A stretch of DNA of 48,346 nucleotides from Mesorhizobium plurifarium (GCA_000824785.1 CCNB01000018.1:46165-94510), one strand, 5' to 3'. Positions 16,997 through 25,420 are shown, counted from the first letter of the stretch. Notes: generated from the letters alone by a model not told the origin. Program-made: numbers and translations.

Positions 16997-17952
16997 TTGC
17001 GGATCGCTCCGAAGGACATGCCGCGCAGCAGATGGTTGCGGAGCAGGAAGGTGAAGATCGCGACCGGCAGCAGGAACAGGAAGGTTCCGGCGGCGATCAC
17101 CGTCCAGTCGGGCAGGCCGGAACCCACCTGGCTCGGAATGAAGGGCGGCGCGGTCTGGGCGCGGCGGTTGGTCATGATCAGCGCGAAGGCGTATTCGTTC
17201 CACGCGGTGATGAAGCAGAACACGGCCGTGGCGGCGATGCCGGTCGCGGCCTCGGGCAGCACGATCTTGAAGAAGGCCTCCATGCGCGTATAGCCGTCGA
17301 CGAGCGCCGCCTCCTCATATTCCTTAGGGATCTCGTCGATGAAGCCCTTCATCAGCCAGACCGAGAAGGACAGGTTGAAGGCGGTATAGAGGATGATCAG
17401 GCCGAGATGGGAATCGTTGAGCCCGACCGCGCGGTACATCAGGAACATCGGGATCGCGACCACCACCGGCGGCAGCATGCGCGTCGACAGGATGAAGAAG
17501 AGCAGGTCCGCCTCTCCCTTCACCCTGAAACGCGAGAAGCCGTAGGCGGTGAACGTGCCCATGCCGACGGCGAGCACGGTCGAGGTGATCGCCACGATCA
17601 GCGAATTCATGAACCGGTTCGGATAGCCCGACCACTGCACGGCGCCCTTGCCGTCGCGCACGATCTTCTCGCCGCCGTCGAAGACGACGCGTTCCCACCA
17701 TGGGGCGGCCGCGTATTCTTCGGGCGTCGGCGGGCTGCGCAACTGCGAGCGCTTGGTGAACAGCTTGACGAAGGGCGATATCTCCGGCTGGAACACGATT
17801 GTCGGCGGGATCGTCGTGGCCAGGTTGCGCGGCTTGAAGGCCGTCGAGGCGATCCAGTAGATCGGCGCCAGGAAGATGATCGTCACCACCAGCACGGCGA
17901 CGATTGCCGCGCGGTTGAAAGCGACCTCGGAAGAAGTGCGGACGGCGGCCAT
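16993..17952 (-). CDS. sugar ABC transporter permease (MalG type)
   Basis: A 319-residue inner-membrane permease with about six helices. The EAA loop EYEEAALVDGYTRMEAFF, followed by LPEAATG, contacts the ATPase. A long periplasmic segment follows the first helix (about residues 36-100), longer than in MalG. The start at 17952 lies one base after the stop of the partner permease gene. It forms the channel together with the protein at 17954-18859. Confidence 0.92.
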   Translation of the reverse strand: MAAVRTSSEVAFNRAAIVAVLVVTIIFLAPIYWIASTAFKPRNLATTIPPTIVFQPEISPFVKLFTKRSQLRSPPTPEEYAAAPWWERVVFDGGEKIVRDGKGAVQWSGYPNRFMNSLIVAITSTVLAVGMGTFTAYGFSRFRVKGEADLLFFILSTRMLPPVVVAIPMFLMYRAVGLNDSHLGLIILYTAFNLSFSVWLMKGFIDEIPKEYEEAALVDGYTRMEAFFKIVLPEAATGIAATAVFCFITAWNEYAFALIMTNRRAQTAPPFIPSQVGSGLPDWTVIAAGTFLFLLPVAIFTFLLRNHLLRGMSFGAIRK

Positions 17953-17953
17953 C

Positions 17954-18859
17954 TCAGCGCTCCTTCACCTTGTTGAGGTATTTGACGTAGATGTTGGTGA
18001 TCGCCAGCACCATGATGAGCACGATGTAGGCCATGGCGCAGGAACGCCCCGTCTGCCATTCCTGGAAAGCCATCTTGTAGAGACGGATCGAGATCAGCTC
18101 GGCCGTCGGCTGGCTGGTCAGGATATAGGCCAGGTCGAAGGTCTTGAACGCCTCCATGGTGCGGAAGATGACGGCGATCATCAGGATCGGCGCGACCAGC
18201 GGCAGCGTGATGCGGAAGAAGGTGTAGAACGGCCCGGCCCGGTCGATCGCGGCGGCTTCGTAAAGGTGCTTCGGCACCGCTGAGAGACCGGCAAGCGACA
18301 ACAGCATGACGAAGGGCGACCACATCCAGATGTCGGTGAGCGCCACCGCGTAGAGCGCCATCTTCGGGTCGGCCAGCCACTCGAAAGTGCCGAGCCCGAG
18401 CGCATAGTTGATGATGCCGAAGGACGGATCGTAGAGCAGCTTCCAGAACAGGCCCACCACCGCCATCGAAAGCATCATTGGCAGAAGCAGCAGCGTCGTC
18501 AGCAGCCCCTTCATCGGTATGTCGCGGTTGAGCAGCATCGCCACGCCGAAGCCGACGAGCAACTGGCCTGCGACCGAGATGATGACGTATTTCGCGGTGA
18601 TGGCGAAGTTCGACCAGACATAAGGGTCGTTGAGCAGGTCGCGATAATTCTGCAACCCGACGAAATTGGCCGGCGCATTGGTCGAAGCGCGGAAGTCGGT
18701 GAACGAATAGCCCAGCGAATAGATCAGCGGGAAGATGTTGAAGACGATCAGGAACAGGATCGTCGGGATGATGAAGAGATTGCGGATCGAGATGTCGCTG
18801 AGGCCGCGCGCCGCGGCCCGCGAGGACCTGTCGAGCGTGGTGATCATCGTGGTCGCCAA
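17954..18859 (-). CDS. sugar ABC transporter permease (MalF type)
   Basis: A 301-residue inner-membrane permease of the CUT1 family. Its EAA loop is LYEAAAIDRAGPFYTFFRI, followed by LPLVAPI. The best-supported start is TTG 18859, seven bases after GGAG; an ATG at 18847 is the alternative. It is the first gene after the binding-protein gene and is separated from it by a hairpin that probably lowers transcription of the membrane components relative to the binding protein. Confidence 0.91.
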   Translation of the reverse strand: MATTMITTLDRSSRAAARGLSDISIRNLFIIPTILFLIVFNIFPLIYSLGYSFTDFRASTNAPANFVGLQNYRDLLNDPYVWSNFAITAKYVIISVAGQLLVGFGVAMLLNRDIPMKGLLTTLLLLPMMLSMAVVGLFWKLLYDPSFGIINYALGLGTFEWLADPKMALYAVALTDIWMWSPFVMLLSLAGLSAVPKHLYEAAAIDRAGPFYTFFRITLPLVAPILMIAVIFRTMEAFKTFDLAYILTSQPTAELISIRLYKMAFQEWQTGRSCAMAYIVLIMVLAITNIYVKYLNKVKER

Positions 18860-18888
18860 AACCCTGCTCCGGATGCTTGAAAAACAAA

Positions 18889-18915
18889 CGGAGGAGGCTT
18901 CTTAAGCCTCCTCCG
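18889..18915 (-). terminator. hairpin between binding-protein and permease genes, partial terminator
   Basis: On the transcribed (minus) strand a 12-base-pair perfect stem, CGGAGGAGGCTT paired with AAGCCTCCTCCG, with a 3-base loop is followed by TTTGTTTTTC. This is a convincing Rho-independent terminator shape. Its place after the binding-protein gene and before the permease genes fits the common scheme in which partial termination yields excess binding protein. Confidence 0.75.
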
Positions 18916-18928
18916 CGAGGCATGTCGT

Positions 18929-20245
18929 TTACTTCACGCGGCCGTATTTCTTGAAGGTCGCGTTCCAGTCGGCGGCAAGTGCGTCCAGCGTTTCCTTGGC
19001 GGTGCCCTGACCGCCGATCATGTAGGGATAGATGCGCTGGTTGAGCTGCTGCAGCAGTTCGGCATATTCCGGCACCGCCCAGAAATCCTTCACCTTGAAC
19101 ATGGTCTCATAGAAGGCCTTGTTGTACGGCGTGGCGCTCTGGAACTCAGGCGACTTCAGCACCGCGGCGCTGCAGGTGTAGCCGCCGAGCGCCGCCCACT
19201 TCTTCTGGGTCTCGTCCTTGATGAACCACTCCAGGAACTTCATCGCCTCGTCCTGCTTCTGCGAGTAGGAGACGATCGAGATGCCTTGGCCGCCAAGCGC
19301 CGCGAACTGGTCGCCATTGGGGCCCGGAGGATTGGCGAAGAAACCGGTGTTCTTGGCGTTCGGGTTCGACGACTCGTTGATCAGCGAGGGGAAGAAGGCG
19401 AAGTAGTTCATGCTCATCGCCGCCAGGTTCTCGGTGATCGCCTGGTTGTCCTCGACGAAGAACGACTTTGCCCAGCCCGGAGGCGTGAACTTGTAGAGTT
19501 CCTTGTAGGCATCGAGTGCGGCGACCGCCTTGTCCGAGTTGATGTGACCGTCGACCTGGTAGGTCGAATAGTCGCCAAGCTCACCGCCATAGGAGAACAG
19601 GGCGTTCTCGAAACCCATCGCCATCGCGTCGTAGGAATTATCGGTGTAGATGGCGATGCCGTATTTCTTCTGGTCGGGACGGTAGAAGAATTCGGCTATG
19701 TCGCGCAGCGCCTTGAAATCCTTCGGCACGTCGAGGTCGTAGCCATACTTGGCCTTGAAGGCTTCCTTCTCCTTCGGGTCCTCGAACCAGTCCTTGCGGT
19801 AGGACCAGCCGACGGCGTCGCCCTCGAGCGGGATTGCCCAGTACTTGCCGCTGTTGCCGGGATATTCGGCGTAGTACTTGACCGTCGCCGGCGCCATCAC
19901 GTCGTTGAGCTTGTGCTTGTTGAAGAAGTCGGTCAGGTCGACATAGTGACCGCCGGTCGAGCCCGCGCCGAGCCACTGCGAGTCGCCCACCACCAGATCG
20001 TAAGCGTCGCCATGGGCGTTGAATTCGGTGAAGGCCTTGGTCTGGAAGTCGGCCCACGGCGTGGTCTCGACCGTGATCTTGACGCCGGTTTCCTTCTCAT
20101 ACTCGTTGCCGAGTTCCTGCAGGTAGTTGGCCGGATCCCATTCCGCCCAGAAGATGGTGAGCGACTTTTCCTGCGCGTGGACGGACGTCCCGCAGGCAAG
20201 CGCCAGGCCGACACCAGCAAGCACGCTGGTCACTATCTTGCGCAT
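18929..20245 (-). CDS. extracellular solute-binding protein of a sugar ABC importer (family 1)
   Basis: A 438-residue periplasmic binding protein. A Sec signal peptide (KIVTSVLAGVGLALACGT..VHA, cleavage near residue 24) precedes a family-1 sugar-binding fold. Start 20245 is supported by GGGAGGAAAACT; a further 45 codons of open frame upstream overlap the control region and are ignored. It is first in the importer operon. Two GntR-type palindromes lie upstream (20409-20419 and 20571-20589), which link its regulation to the sugar-catabolic cluster at 150-7839. The ligand is therefore probably the substrate of that cluster. This is inferred. Confidence 0.92.
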   Translation of the reverse strand: MRKIVTSVLAGVGLALACGTSVHAQEKSLTIFWAEWDPANYLQELGNEYEKETGVKITVETTPWADFQTKAFTEFNAHGDAYDLVVGDSQWLGAGSTGGHYVDLTDFFNKHKLNDVMAPATVKYYAEYPGNSGKYWAIPLEGDAVGWSYRKDWFEDPKEKEAFKAKYGYDLDVPKDFKALRDIAEFFYRPDQKKYGIAIYTDNSYDAMAMGFENALFSYGGELGDYSTYQVDGHINSDKAVAALDAYKELYKFTPPGWAKSFFVEDNQAITENLAAMSMNYFAFFPSLINESSNPNAKNTGFFANPPGPNGDQFAALGGQGISIVSYSQKQDEAMKFLEWFIKDETQKKWAALGGYTCSAAVLKSPEFQSATPYNKAFYETMFKVKDFWAVPEYAELLQQLNQRIYPYMIGGQGTAKETLDALAADWNATFKKYGRVK

Positions 20246-20408
20246 AGTTTTCCTCCCTTGTGCGCATTCTACCGTGTCATGCGAACCGGCAGCGAAGCCG
20301 GCCGTGGTAGTTCCTCCTGTGATGGCGCCTTTCCGGTTCCAGGCCTCCTCGCCCTGCCGGAAATGGATCGCAGCCGTCACTTTCGATCCGCTTTATTTGG
20401 TTGTAATC

Positions 20409-20419
20409 TGGTATTACCA
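20409..20419. promoter_or_regulatory. GntR/FCD-type operator upstream of the sugar importer, proximal site
   Basis: TGGT-ATT-ACCA with left flank AATC and right flank ATTC, 164 bases before the binding-protein start. The core and spacer are identical to the site at 3720-3730. The 343-base gap 20246-20588 holds this site and the next and no supported gene. Confidence 0.72.
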
Positions 20420-20570
20420 ATTCCCGCTTGGCGTCAAGCGCTTTCTTGAGCGATTGATTTAGCCAATCCTTATGATATCCGGCTGTTTTCCCTTGTTTTT
20501 CGTACTCTGTGATACACAGAGCCCTTGTCACGGGCTGCCCATCACAATTAACATTCGCAACTGACTTCGT

Positions 20571-20589
20571 AATCTGGTCGAACCAGATT
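20571..20589. promoter_or_regulatory. GntR/FCD-type operator upstream of the sugar importer, distal site
   Basis: AATCTGGT-CGA-ACCAGATT is a palindrome perfect outside its 3-base centre and is the best match to the shared consensus in this window. It touches the stop codon of the TetR gene and lies 166 bases (centre to centre) from the proximal site. Confidence 0.75.
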
Positions 20590-21284
20590 TAGACGGCCGC
20601 CACCTTCGACGCCGCCGATACTGCTGCTGATTTTGCCTCTGATTCCACTATTGCGGCGCGCACCAGCGCGCCCGCCGCCCATTGCGCCACCGACACCATC
20701 TCGGCGCTGTCCAGCCCCCAGATATCCTTCAGCACCGTGACCACCTCGACGCCGAACACCAGCGACAGCGCCTGCGCCAGGCGTTTGAACTGGCGCGGCT
20801 TCAGGCGGCCCTTGAGCGGCCCGATCGCATCCTTCAGCAGGTCGACGCGATGGCCGCGCGTGAAGGCGGGCTCCGATCCGAGCGTGCCGGCCTGGCGCCG
20901 CGCCCATTGATCGAGGGACAGCTTCAGCGCCGCCTTGCACGTCGCCTCGAAGGCTTCGATGCGCGGCATCGCAGTGGCGAACAGATCCGCCACGCGCCGC
21001 TCGGCATCGTCGGAAGCCGACTTCCAGGTGAGGATCGGGCCGAGCCCTTCATCGACCACGGCCTGCACCAGCGCCGCCTGGCTCGGGAAATACCGGTAGG
21101 CGGTGGCGCGCGACACCTCCGCCGCCTCCGCGACCTCGCTGACCGAAGGGGTCATGCCGGACTGCATCAGCCTCGTCGCCGTTTCCAGCATCAGCCGCTT
21201 TGTGCGGGCGCGCGGCCCCTTCTCGGCGGCCGGAGCCTGCGCGGCATCATCGCTGGAGGCGGCTTGTTGACGTGAGACATCCAT
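20589..21284 (-). CDS. TetR/AcrR-family transcriptional regulator of the Tm-1-like operon
   Basis: A 231-residue repressor. An acidic/alanine-rich leader is followed by the TetR helix-turn-helix (SVSEVAEAAEVSRATAYRYF, about 46-65), then a long helical ligand domain with an alanine-rich end. The start at 21284 is an ATG without a clear ribosome site; a TTG at 21308 would add eight residues. It is divergent from the Tm-1-like operon (21493), and an inverted TGAGAC/GTCTCA pair overlaps its own start region. The natural target is that operon. Confidence 0.88.
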   Translation of the reverse strand: MDVSRQQAASSDDAAQAPAAEKGPRARTKRLMLETATRLMQSGMTPSVSEVAEAAEVSRATAYRYFPSQAALVQAVVDEGLGPILTWKSASDDAERRVADLFATAMPRIEAFEATCKAALKLSLDQWARRQAGTLGSEPAFTRGHRVDLLKDAIGPLKGRLKPRQFKRLAQALSLVFGVEVVTVLKDIWGLDSAEMVSVAQWAAGALVRAAIVESEAKSAAVSAASKVAAV

Positions 21285-21307
21285 ATCAATACGATACGCG
21301 CGTCTCA
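21274..21307. promoter_or_regulatory. inverted repeat over the TetR start, possible operator
   Basis: TGAGACATC on the left and GCGTCTCA on the right are inverted around an AT-rich centre that contains the TetR start codon. A site here would allow autorepression and block the divergent promoter. The inner bases are only partly symmetric. Confidence 0.35.
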
Positions 21308-21344
21308 AAAATTTGCAATGGCGCGATGCCGGGCAATATCGGGA

Positions 21345-21450
21345 TCCCCACCAGCGACGAGGCTTTTGCCGAGGAACTTAAGGGTGGGGCAAAAATGGTG
21401 TCCCCACCAGCGAAGCTTTCGCCGAGGAGCTTAAGGGTGGGCAAAAAAGG
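21345..21450 (+). repeat. two tandem hairpin-forming repeats in the leader of the Tm-1-like operon
   Basis: Two imperfect copies, starting at 21345 and 21401 (period 56 bases), each begin CCCCACCAGCGA and end in CTTAAGGGTGGG followed by GCAAAAA. Within each copy the ends CCCCACC and GGGTGGG can pair, and the first has an inner GGC-TTTT-GCC stem. They end about 40 bases before the start at 21493. This could be a regulatory RNA leader or a small dispersed repeat. Confidence 0.6.
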
Positions 21451-21492
21451 CGGGCGGCAAAGCCGACCAAGCCGGACGACGGGGAACCGCGC

Positions 21493-22689
21493 ATGAAGCG
21501 CATCTATGTGGTCGGCACCGCCGACACCAAAGGTGAGGAACTCGCCTTCCTGGCCGATGCCGTCACTGCTGCCGGCGGCGTGGTCGTCCGTGTCGATATC
21601 GGCACGCGCGGCGCGACCGTCCCGGTCGACATCCCTGCAAGCGAGGTCGCCGCGCATCATGCCAAGGGAGCCGGCGCGGTTCTCGGCATCGACGATCGCG
21701 GCGCCGCCGTTGCCGGCATGGGCGCCGCCTTCGCCAATTTCGTCCAGTCCCGCAACGACATCGCAGGCGTGATCGGCATCGGCGGCGGCGGTGGCACCTC
21801 GATCGTCACCGCCGGCATGCGGGCGTTGCCGCTCGGTCTGCCGAAGCTGATGGTCTCGACGCTCGCTTCCGGCGACACCGCGCCTTACGTCGACGTCTCC
21901 GACATCATCATGATGCCGTCGGTGACTGACATGGCGGGGCTGAACAGGCTCTCCCGCACCGTGCTGCACAATGCCGCCCAGGCGATCGCCGGCATGGCCG
22001 CGAAGCGCGCCCCGGCCGCCGCCGGCAAGCCGGCGCTGGGGCTCACCATGTTCGGCGTCACGACACCCTGCGTGACCGCGATCGTCGAGCGCTTGCGTGC
22101 CGATTATGACTGCATGGTCTTCCACGCCACCGGCACCGGCGGCCGCTCGATGGAGAAGCTCGCCGACAGCGGTTTGCTGGCCGGCATCCTCGACATCACC
22201 ACGACCGAGATCTGCGATCTTTTGTTCGGCGGCGTGCTGCCGGCGACCGAGGATCGCTTCGGCGCGATCGCCCGAACGAAGTTGCCCTATGTCGGCTCGG
22301 TCGGCGCGCTCGACATGGTGAACTTCTGGGCGCCGGCCACGATCCCCGAGCGCTATCGCGGACGCCTGTTCTACGAGCACAATCCCAACGTTACGCTGAT
22401 GCGCATCACGGCCGAGGAATGCCGCAAGATCGGCGAATGGATCGGCGGCCGCCTCGCCCGATGCGACGGCCCGGTCCGTTTCCTGATTCCCGAAAGGGGC
22501 GTCTCGGCGCTCGACATCGAAGGCGGCGCCTTCTTCGAGCCGGAAGCCGATGCGGCCCTGTTCGATGCTATCGAGCGCACGATCGAGCCGACGAAGGATC
22601 GCACCGTCACGCGCCTGCCGCTGCACATCAACGACCCCCAATTCGCCAAGGCTGCCGCCGAGGCGTTCCTCGATATTGTCAAGAAGTGA
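21493..22689 (+). CDS. Tm-1-like ATP-binding domain protein (UPF0261)
   Basis: A 398-residue UPF0261 protein. It begins with KRIYVVGTADTKGEELAFLA and has glycine-rich stretches (GIGGGGGTSIVTAGM near residue 95, FHATGTGGRSMEKL near 213) typical of the family. In tomato Tm-1, which blocks tobamovirus replication, this domain is the N-terminal half and is fused to a TIM-barrel half; here the two halves are separate neighbouring genes. The bacterial role is unknown. The start has GGGGA upstream. The next gene starts 11 bases after the stop. Confidence 0.9.
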   Translation: MKRIYVVGTADTKGEELAFLADAVTAAGGVVVRVDIGTRGATVPVDIPASEVAAHHAKGAGAVLGIDDRGAAVAGMGAAFANFVQSRNDIAGVIGIGGGGGTSIVTAGMRALPLGLPKLMVSTLASGDTAPYVDVSDIIMMPSVTDMAGLNRLSRTVLHNAAQAIAGMAAKRAPAAAGKPALGLTMFGVTTPCVTAIVERLRADYDCMVFHATGTGGRSMEKLADSGLLAGILDITTTEICDLLFGGVLPATEDRFGAIARTKLPYVGSVGALDMVNFWAPATIPERYRGRLFYEHNPNVTLMRITAEECRKIGEWIGGRLARCDGPVRFLIPERGVSALDIEGGAFFEPEADAALFDAIERTIEPTKDRTVTRLPLHINDPQFAKAAAEAFLDIVKK

Positions 22690-22700
22690 GACACACAAGC

Positions 22701-23546
22701 ATGGCCGCCATTCCGCGCAAAACGATCCTGGAAAAATTCCGCAAGATGATCGCCGACGGCGTGCCGATCGTCGGCGGCGGCGCCGGCACCGGCCTGTCGG
22801 CCAAGGCCGAGGAAGCCGGCGGCATCGACCTGATCATCATCTACAATTCCGGCCGCTACCGCATGGCCGGGCGCGGCTCGGCCGCCGGCCTGCTCGCCTA
22901 TGGCAACGCCAATGAGATCGTCAAGGAGATGGCCTATGAGGTGTTGCCGGTGGTGAAGAAGACGCCGGTGCTGGCCGGCGTCAACGGCACCGACCCCTTC
23001 GTCATCATGCCTCTGCTGCTTTCGGAACTGAAGACGATGGGCTTTTCCGGCGTGCAGAACTTTCCGACGGTCGGCCTGTTCGACGGCACCATGCGCCAGA
23101 GTTTCGAGGAGACCGGCATGGGTTTCGGCCACGAGGTCGACATGATCGCCGAGGCGCACAAGCTCGACCTGCTCACAACGCCCTACGTCTTCAACCCGGA
23201 CGAGGCGCGCGCCATGACCAAGGCCGGCGCCGACATCGTCGTCGCCCATATGGGTGTCACCACCGGCGGCTCGATCGGCGCCACCTCGGCGAAAACGCTC
23301 GACGCCTGCGTCAAGGAGATCGACGCCATTGCGGACGCCGCGCGCTCGGTGCGCAAGGACGTCATCCTGCTTTGCCACGGCGGGCCGATCTCGATGCCCG
23401 ACGACGCGCGCTACATCCTCGAGCGCTGCGAAGGGCTGCACGGCTTCTATGGCGCGAGCTCGATGGAGCGTCTGCCGGCCGAAGCGGCAATCGCCAGGCA
23501 GACGGCGGATTTCAAGGCGGTTTCGATCGCGAAAAGGAAGGGATGA
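22701..23546 (+). CDS. TIM-barrel protein of the phosphoenolpyruvate hydrolase-like/Tm-1 C-terminal family
   Basis: A 281-residue TIM-barrel protein. Recognisable blocks are PIVGGGAGTGLSAK near the N-terminus, GGIDLIIIYNSGRYRMAGRG, the segment FPTVGLFDG.MRQ, VAHMGVTTGGSIGA and LLCHGGPISMPDDARY. These define the family annotated as phosphoenolpyruvate hydrolase-like, which corresponds to the C-terminal half of plant Tm-1. The enzymatic annotation is by homology only. It is in an operon with the UPF0261 gene before it and a cupin five bases after it. Confidence 0.9.
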   Translation: MAAIPRKTILEKFRKMIADGVPIVGGGAGTGLSAKAEEAGGIDLIIIYNSGRYRMAGRGSAAGLLAYGNANEIVKEMAYEVLPVVKKTPVLAGVNGTDPFVIMPLLLSELKTMGFSGVQNFPTVGLFDGTMRQSFEETGMGFGHEVDMIAEAHKLDLLTTPYVFNPDEARAMTKAGADIVVAHMGVTTGGSIGATSAKTLDACVKEIDAIADAARSVRKDVILLCHGGPISMPDDARYILERCEGLHGFYGASSMERLPAEAAIARQTADFKAVSIAKRKG

Positions 23547-23550
23547 GGCA

Positions 23551-23967
23551 ATGGCCGACAGAAGCAAGGTGTTCATCTACCCGAAGGATGTCAGCGCCTT
23601 CGGCTTCGACTGGGGCAAGCTGTCGCTGACCGTCGCGCCGGAAGTGAATGGCGCCGCCCGCTTCTCCGGCGGCGTCGTCGACCTGCCGCCCGGCAAAGGC
23701 CATACCCGCCACAACCACCCCGGCGCCGAAGAGATCATCTTCGTCATCTCCGGCAATGGCGAGCAGATGGTGGAGGACGAGAAGGGCAATCCGGTGGTGG
23801 CAAAGGTCGGCCCCGGCTGCACCATTTACGTGCCGGAGAGCCGCTTCCATTCGACGCTCAACACCGGCGACCAGCCGATGCAGCTTTTCGTGGTCTATTC
23901 CCCCGCCGGACCGGAACTCGCGCTGCGCGACCTCCCGGATTTCAGGCTGCTGCCGGTGGGCAAATAA
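23551..23967 (+). CDS. cupin-domain protein of the Tm-1-like operon
   Basis: A 138-residue single-domain cupin. The metal-binding motif is HTRHNHPGAEE with a downstream E/H pair (SRFHSTL). No signal peptide is present, so it is cytoplasmic. It starts behind GGAAGGGATG and is the third gene of the Tm-1-like operon. Cupins in such operons may be isomerases or dioxygenases acting on the same small molecule; none can be named here. Confidence 0.85.
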   Translation: MADRSKVFIYPKDVSAFGFDWGKLSLTVAPEVNGAARFSGGVVDLPPGKGHTRHNHPGAEEIIFVISGNGEQMVEDEKGNPVVAKVGPGCTIYVPESRFHSTLNTGDQPMQLFVVYSPAGPELALRDLPDFRLLPVGK

Positions 23968-23982
23968 TCTTCAGCGTCGCAG

Positions 23983-24126
23983 CCCCCTCATCCGGCCGCT
24001 TCGCGGCCACCTTCTCCCCGAGGGGAGAAGAGACTGGCTCCAGCGTTGGCATCCTCCTCTCCCCTCGGGGAGAGGTCGGGTTGCCCCGAATTGCGCTCGC
24101 AATTCGGGGCAATCCGGGTGAGGGGG
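23983..24126. repeat. dispersed palindromic repeat, family B, second copy
   Basis: A 144-base element with the same ends and internal hairpins as the copy at 1056-1196, including a long stem CCCCGAATTGCG/CGCAATTCGGGG. It fills nearly all of the gap between the convergent cupin and M24 genes and may serve as a transcription barrier. Confidence 0.75.
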
Positions 24127-24139
24127 AGCGCCGCCGAGG

Positions 24140-25333
24140 CTAAGCTGCCGCCCCGCCCCTGTTCCACCCTCGCCCGCGGTCGCCGAACATCACATAGCCG
24201 GCGTCGGTCACCGCGACGGTGTCCTCCAGCTTGATGAAGCCGCGCGTTGGGTGGAGCATGGTGGTCTCGACCGACAGGACCATGTTCTTCTCCAGCGGCT
24301 TGGCCGCATAGGTGCCCTCATAGGCGACCGGATGATTGGTCATCAGGAACGGCGCCTCATGCGTGATCAACCCCATGCCGTGCGCGAAGAAATCCGTATA
24401 GGCGGCAACCTTGGAGGCCTTCAGCACGCTTTCCGCATGCGAAATCATGTCGCCGCCCAGCGTGCCTGCCTTGACCTTGGAAAAGGCCGCCTGCTGCACC
24501 GCTTCGACCTCGGCCAGAAGATCCTCCAGCTCGGCATCGGGCTCGCCAAGCACGCCCATGCGGCAAAGGTCGCCGATATAGCCGTGATAATTGCCGCCGG
24601 AATCGATCGACATCACCTCGCCCTTCTTCCAGGCCTGGCTGGAAGCCGCGCGGTTGTGGCTGGAGCCCAGCGTCAGCAGGCAATATTCGAAATGCGCGCC
24701 GCGATTGGTCTCCTCGCGCCTCAGCCGCTCGATGATGTCTGTCTTTGTTGTCCCTTCGCGCGCCCAGGCAATGGTCGCCAGCATGGAATCCGTGATCAGC
24801 TCGGAAGCGATGCGCAGCTGTTCCAACTCCGCCTCGGTCTTGATGGCGCGCATGCTCTCCAGCATGCCGGTCGCGTCGATCAGCTTGGCATCCGGCAGCG
24901 CCTTGCGGACCAGCGTATAGGCGTCGGACGGCAGGAAGCCCGGCTCGATGCCGATGCGCGCCGCCGACTTGCCGATCTGCTTGAGATGCTCGACCGCCAG
25001 GTTGGCGGCATCGAGCGTGCCCCAGCAGGCGGCATGCAAGGTCGGCGTCCAGAACGGATGGTTCTGATGCTCGCCGCCTTCCATCTTGTTGCCGATATAG
25101 GCCGCGTGTTCCGGCCCGCCTTTCTCGTAGAGGACGATCGGCAGATAGCGGCTGTGGCCGATCGCGTCCATGGCCGCGAAGAAGATGAACTTGTAGCCGC
25201 CGAGCAGATATTGCGTGTTGTGCTTGGAGGTGGCGAAGAGCACGTCGATGCCGGCCTCCTCCATCAGCCGGTCCACCCGCGCCTGGTCGAACGGAACGCT
25301 GCCGACTTCGGTCTTGCCCGGAGCGATGTTCAT
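24140..25333 (-). CDS. M24-family (Xaa-Pro-type) metallopeptidase
   Basis: A 397-residue protein with an N-terminal creatinase-like domain and a C-terminal pita-bread domain. The five metal ligands are present: D244 and D255 (SIDSGGNYHGYIGD), H318 (AHGMG), E356 (SVETT) and E370 (KLEDT). It probably cleaves a dipeptide or an amidino/creatine-like compound in the cytoplasm. The start at 25333 follows AGGGAGAGGC. It is divergent from the peptide ABC importer, with GntR-type palindromes in between, so it may process the imported substrate. Confidence 0.88.
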   Translation of the reverse strand: MNIAPGKTEVGSVPFDQARVDRLMEEAGIDVLFATSKHNTQYLLGGYKFIFFAAMDAIGHSRYLPIVLYEKGGPEHAAYIGNKMEGGEHQNHPFWTPTLHAACWGTLDAANLAVEHLKQIGKSAARIGIEPGFLPSDAYTLVRKALPDAKLIDATGMLESMRAIKTEAELEQLRIASELITDSMLATIAWAREGTTKTDIIERLRREETNRGAHFEYCLLTLGSSHNRAASSQAWKKGEVMSIDSGGNYHGYIGDLCRMGVLGEPDAELEDLLAEVEAVQQAAFSKVKAGTLGGDMISHAESVLKASKVAAYTDFFAHGMGLITHEAPFLMTNHPVAYEGTYAAKPLEKNMVLSVETTMLHPTRGFIKLEDTVAVTDAGYVMFGDRGRGWNRGGAAA

Positions 25334-25420
25334 CTGCCTCTCCCTGTTTTTCATCGGCCGCAGGAGCGCCGAACGTCATGGTTTATGGCTGTCGGCCAAA
25401 TCTGCATCATTTTGGCCACT

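Noticed and set aside
21396..21409. TGGT-6-ACCA palindrome in the Tm-1-like leader as a further GntR site
   Set aside because: The spacer is 6 bases instead of 3 and the palindrome arises from the junction of the tandem hairpin units.
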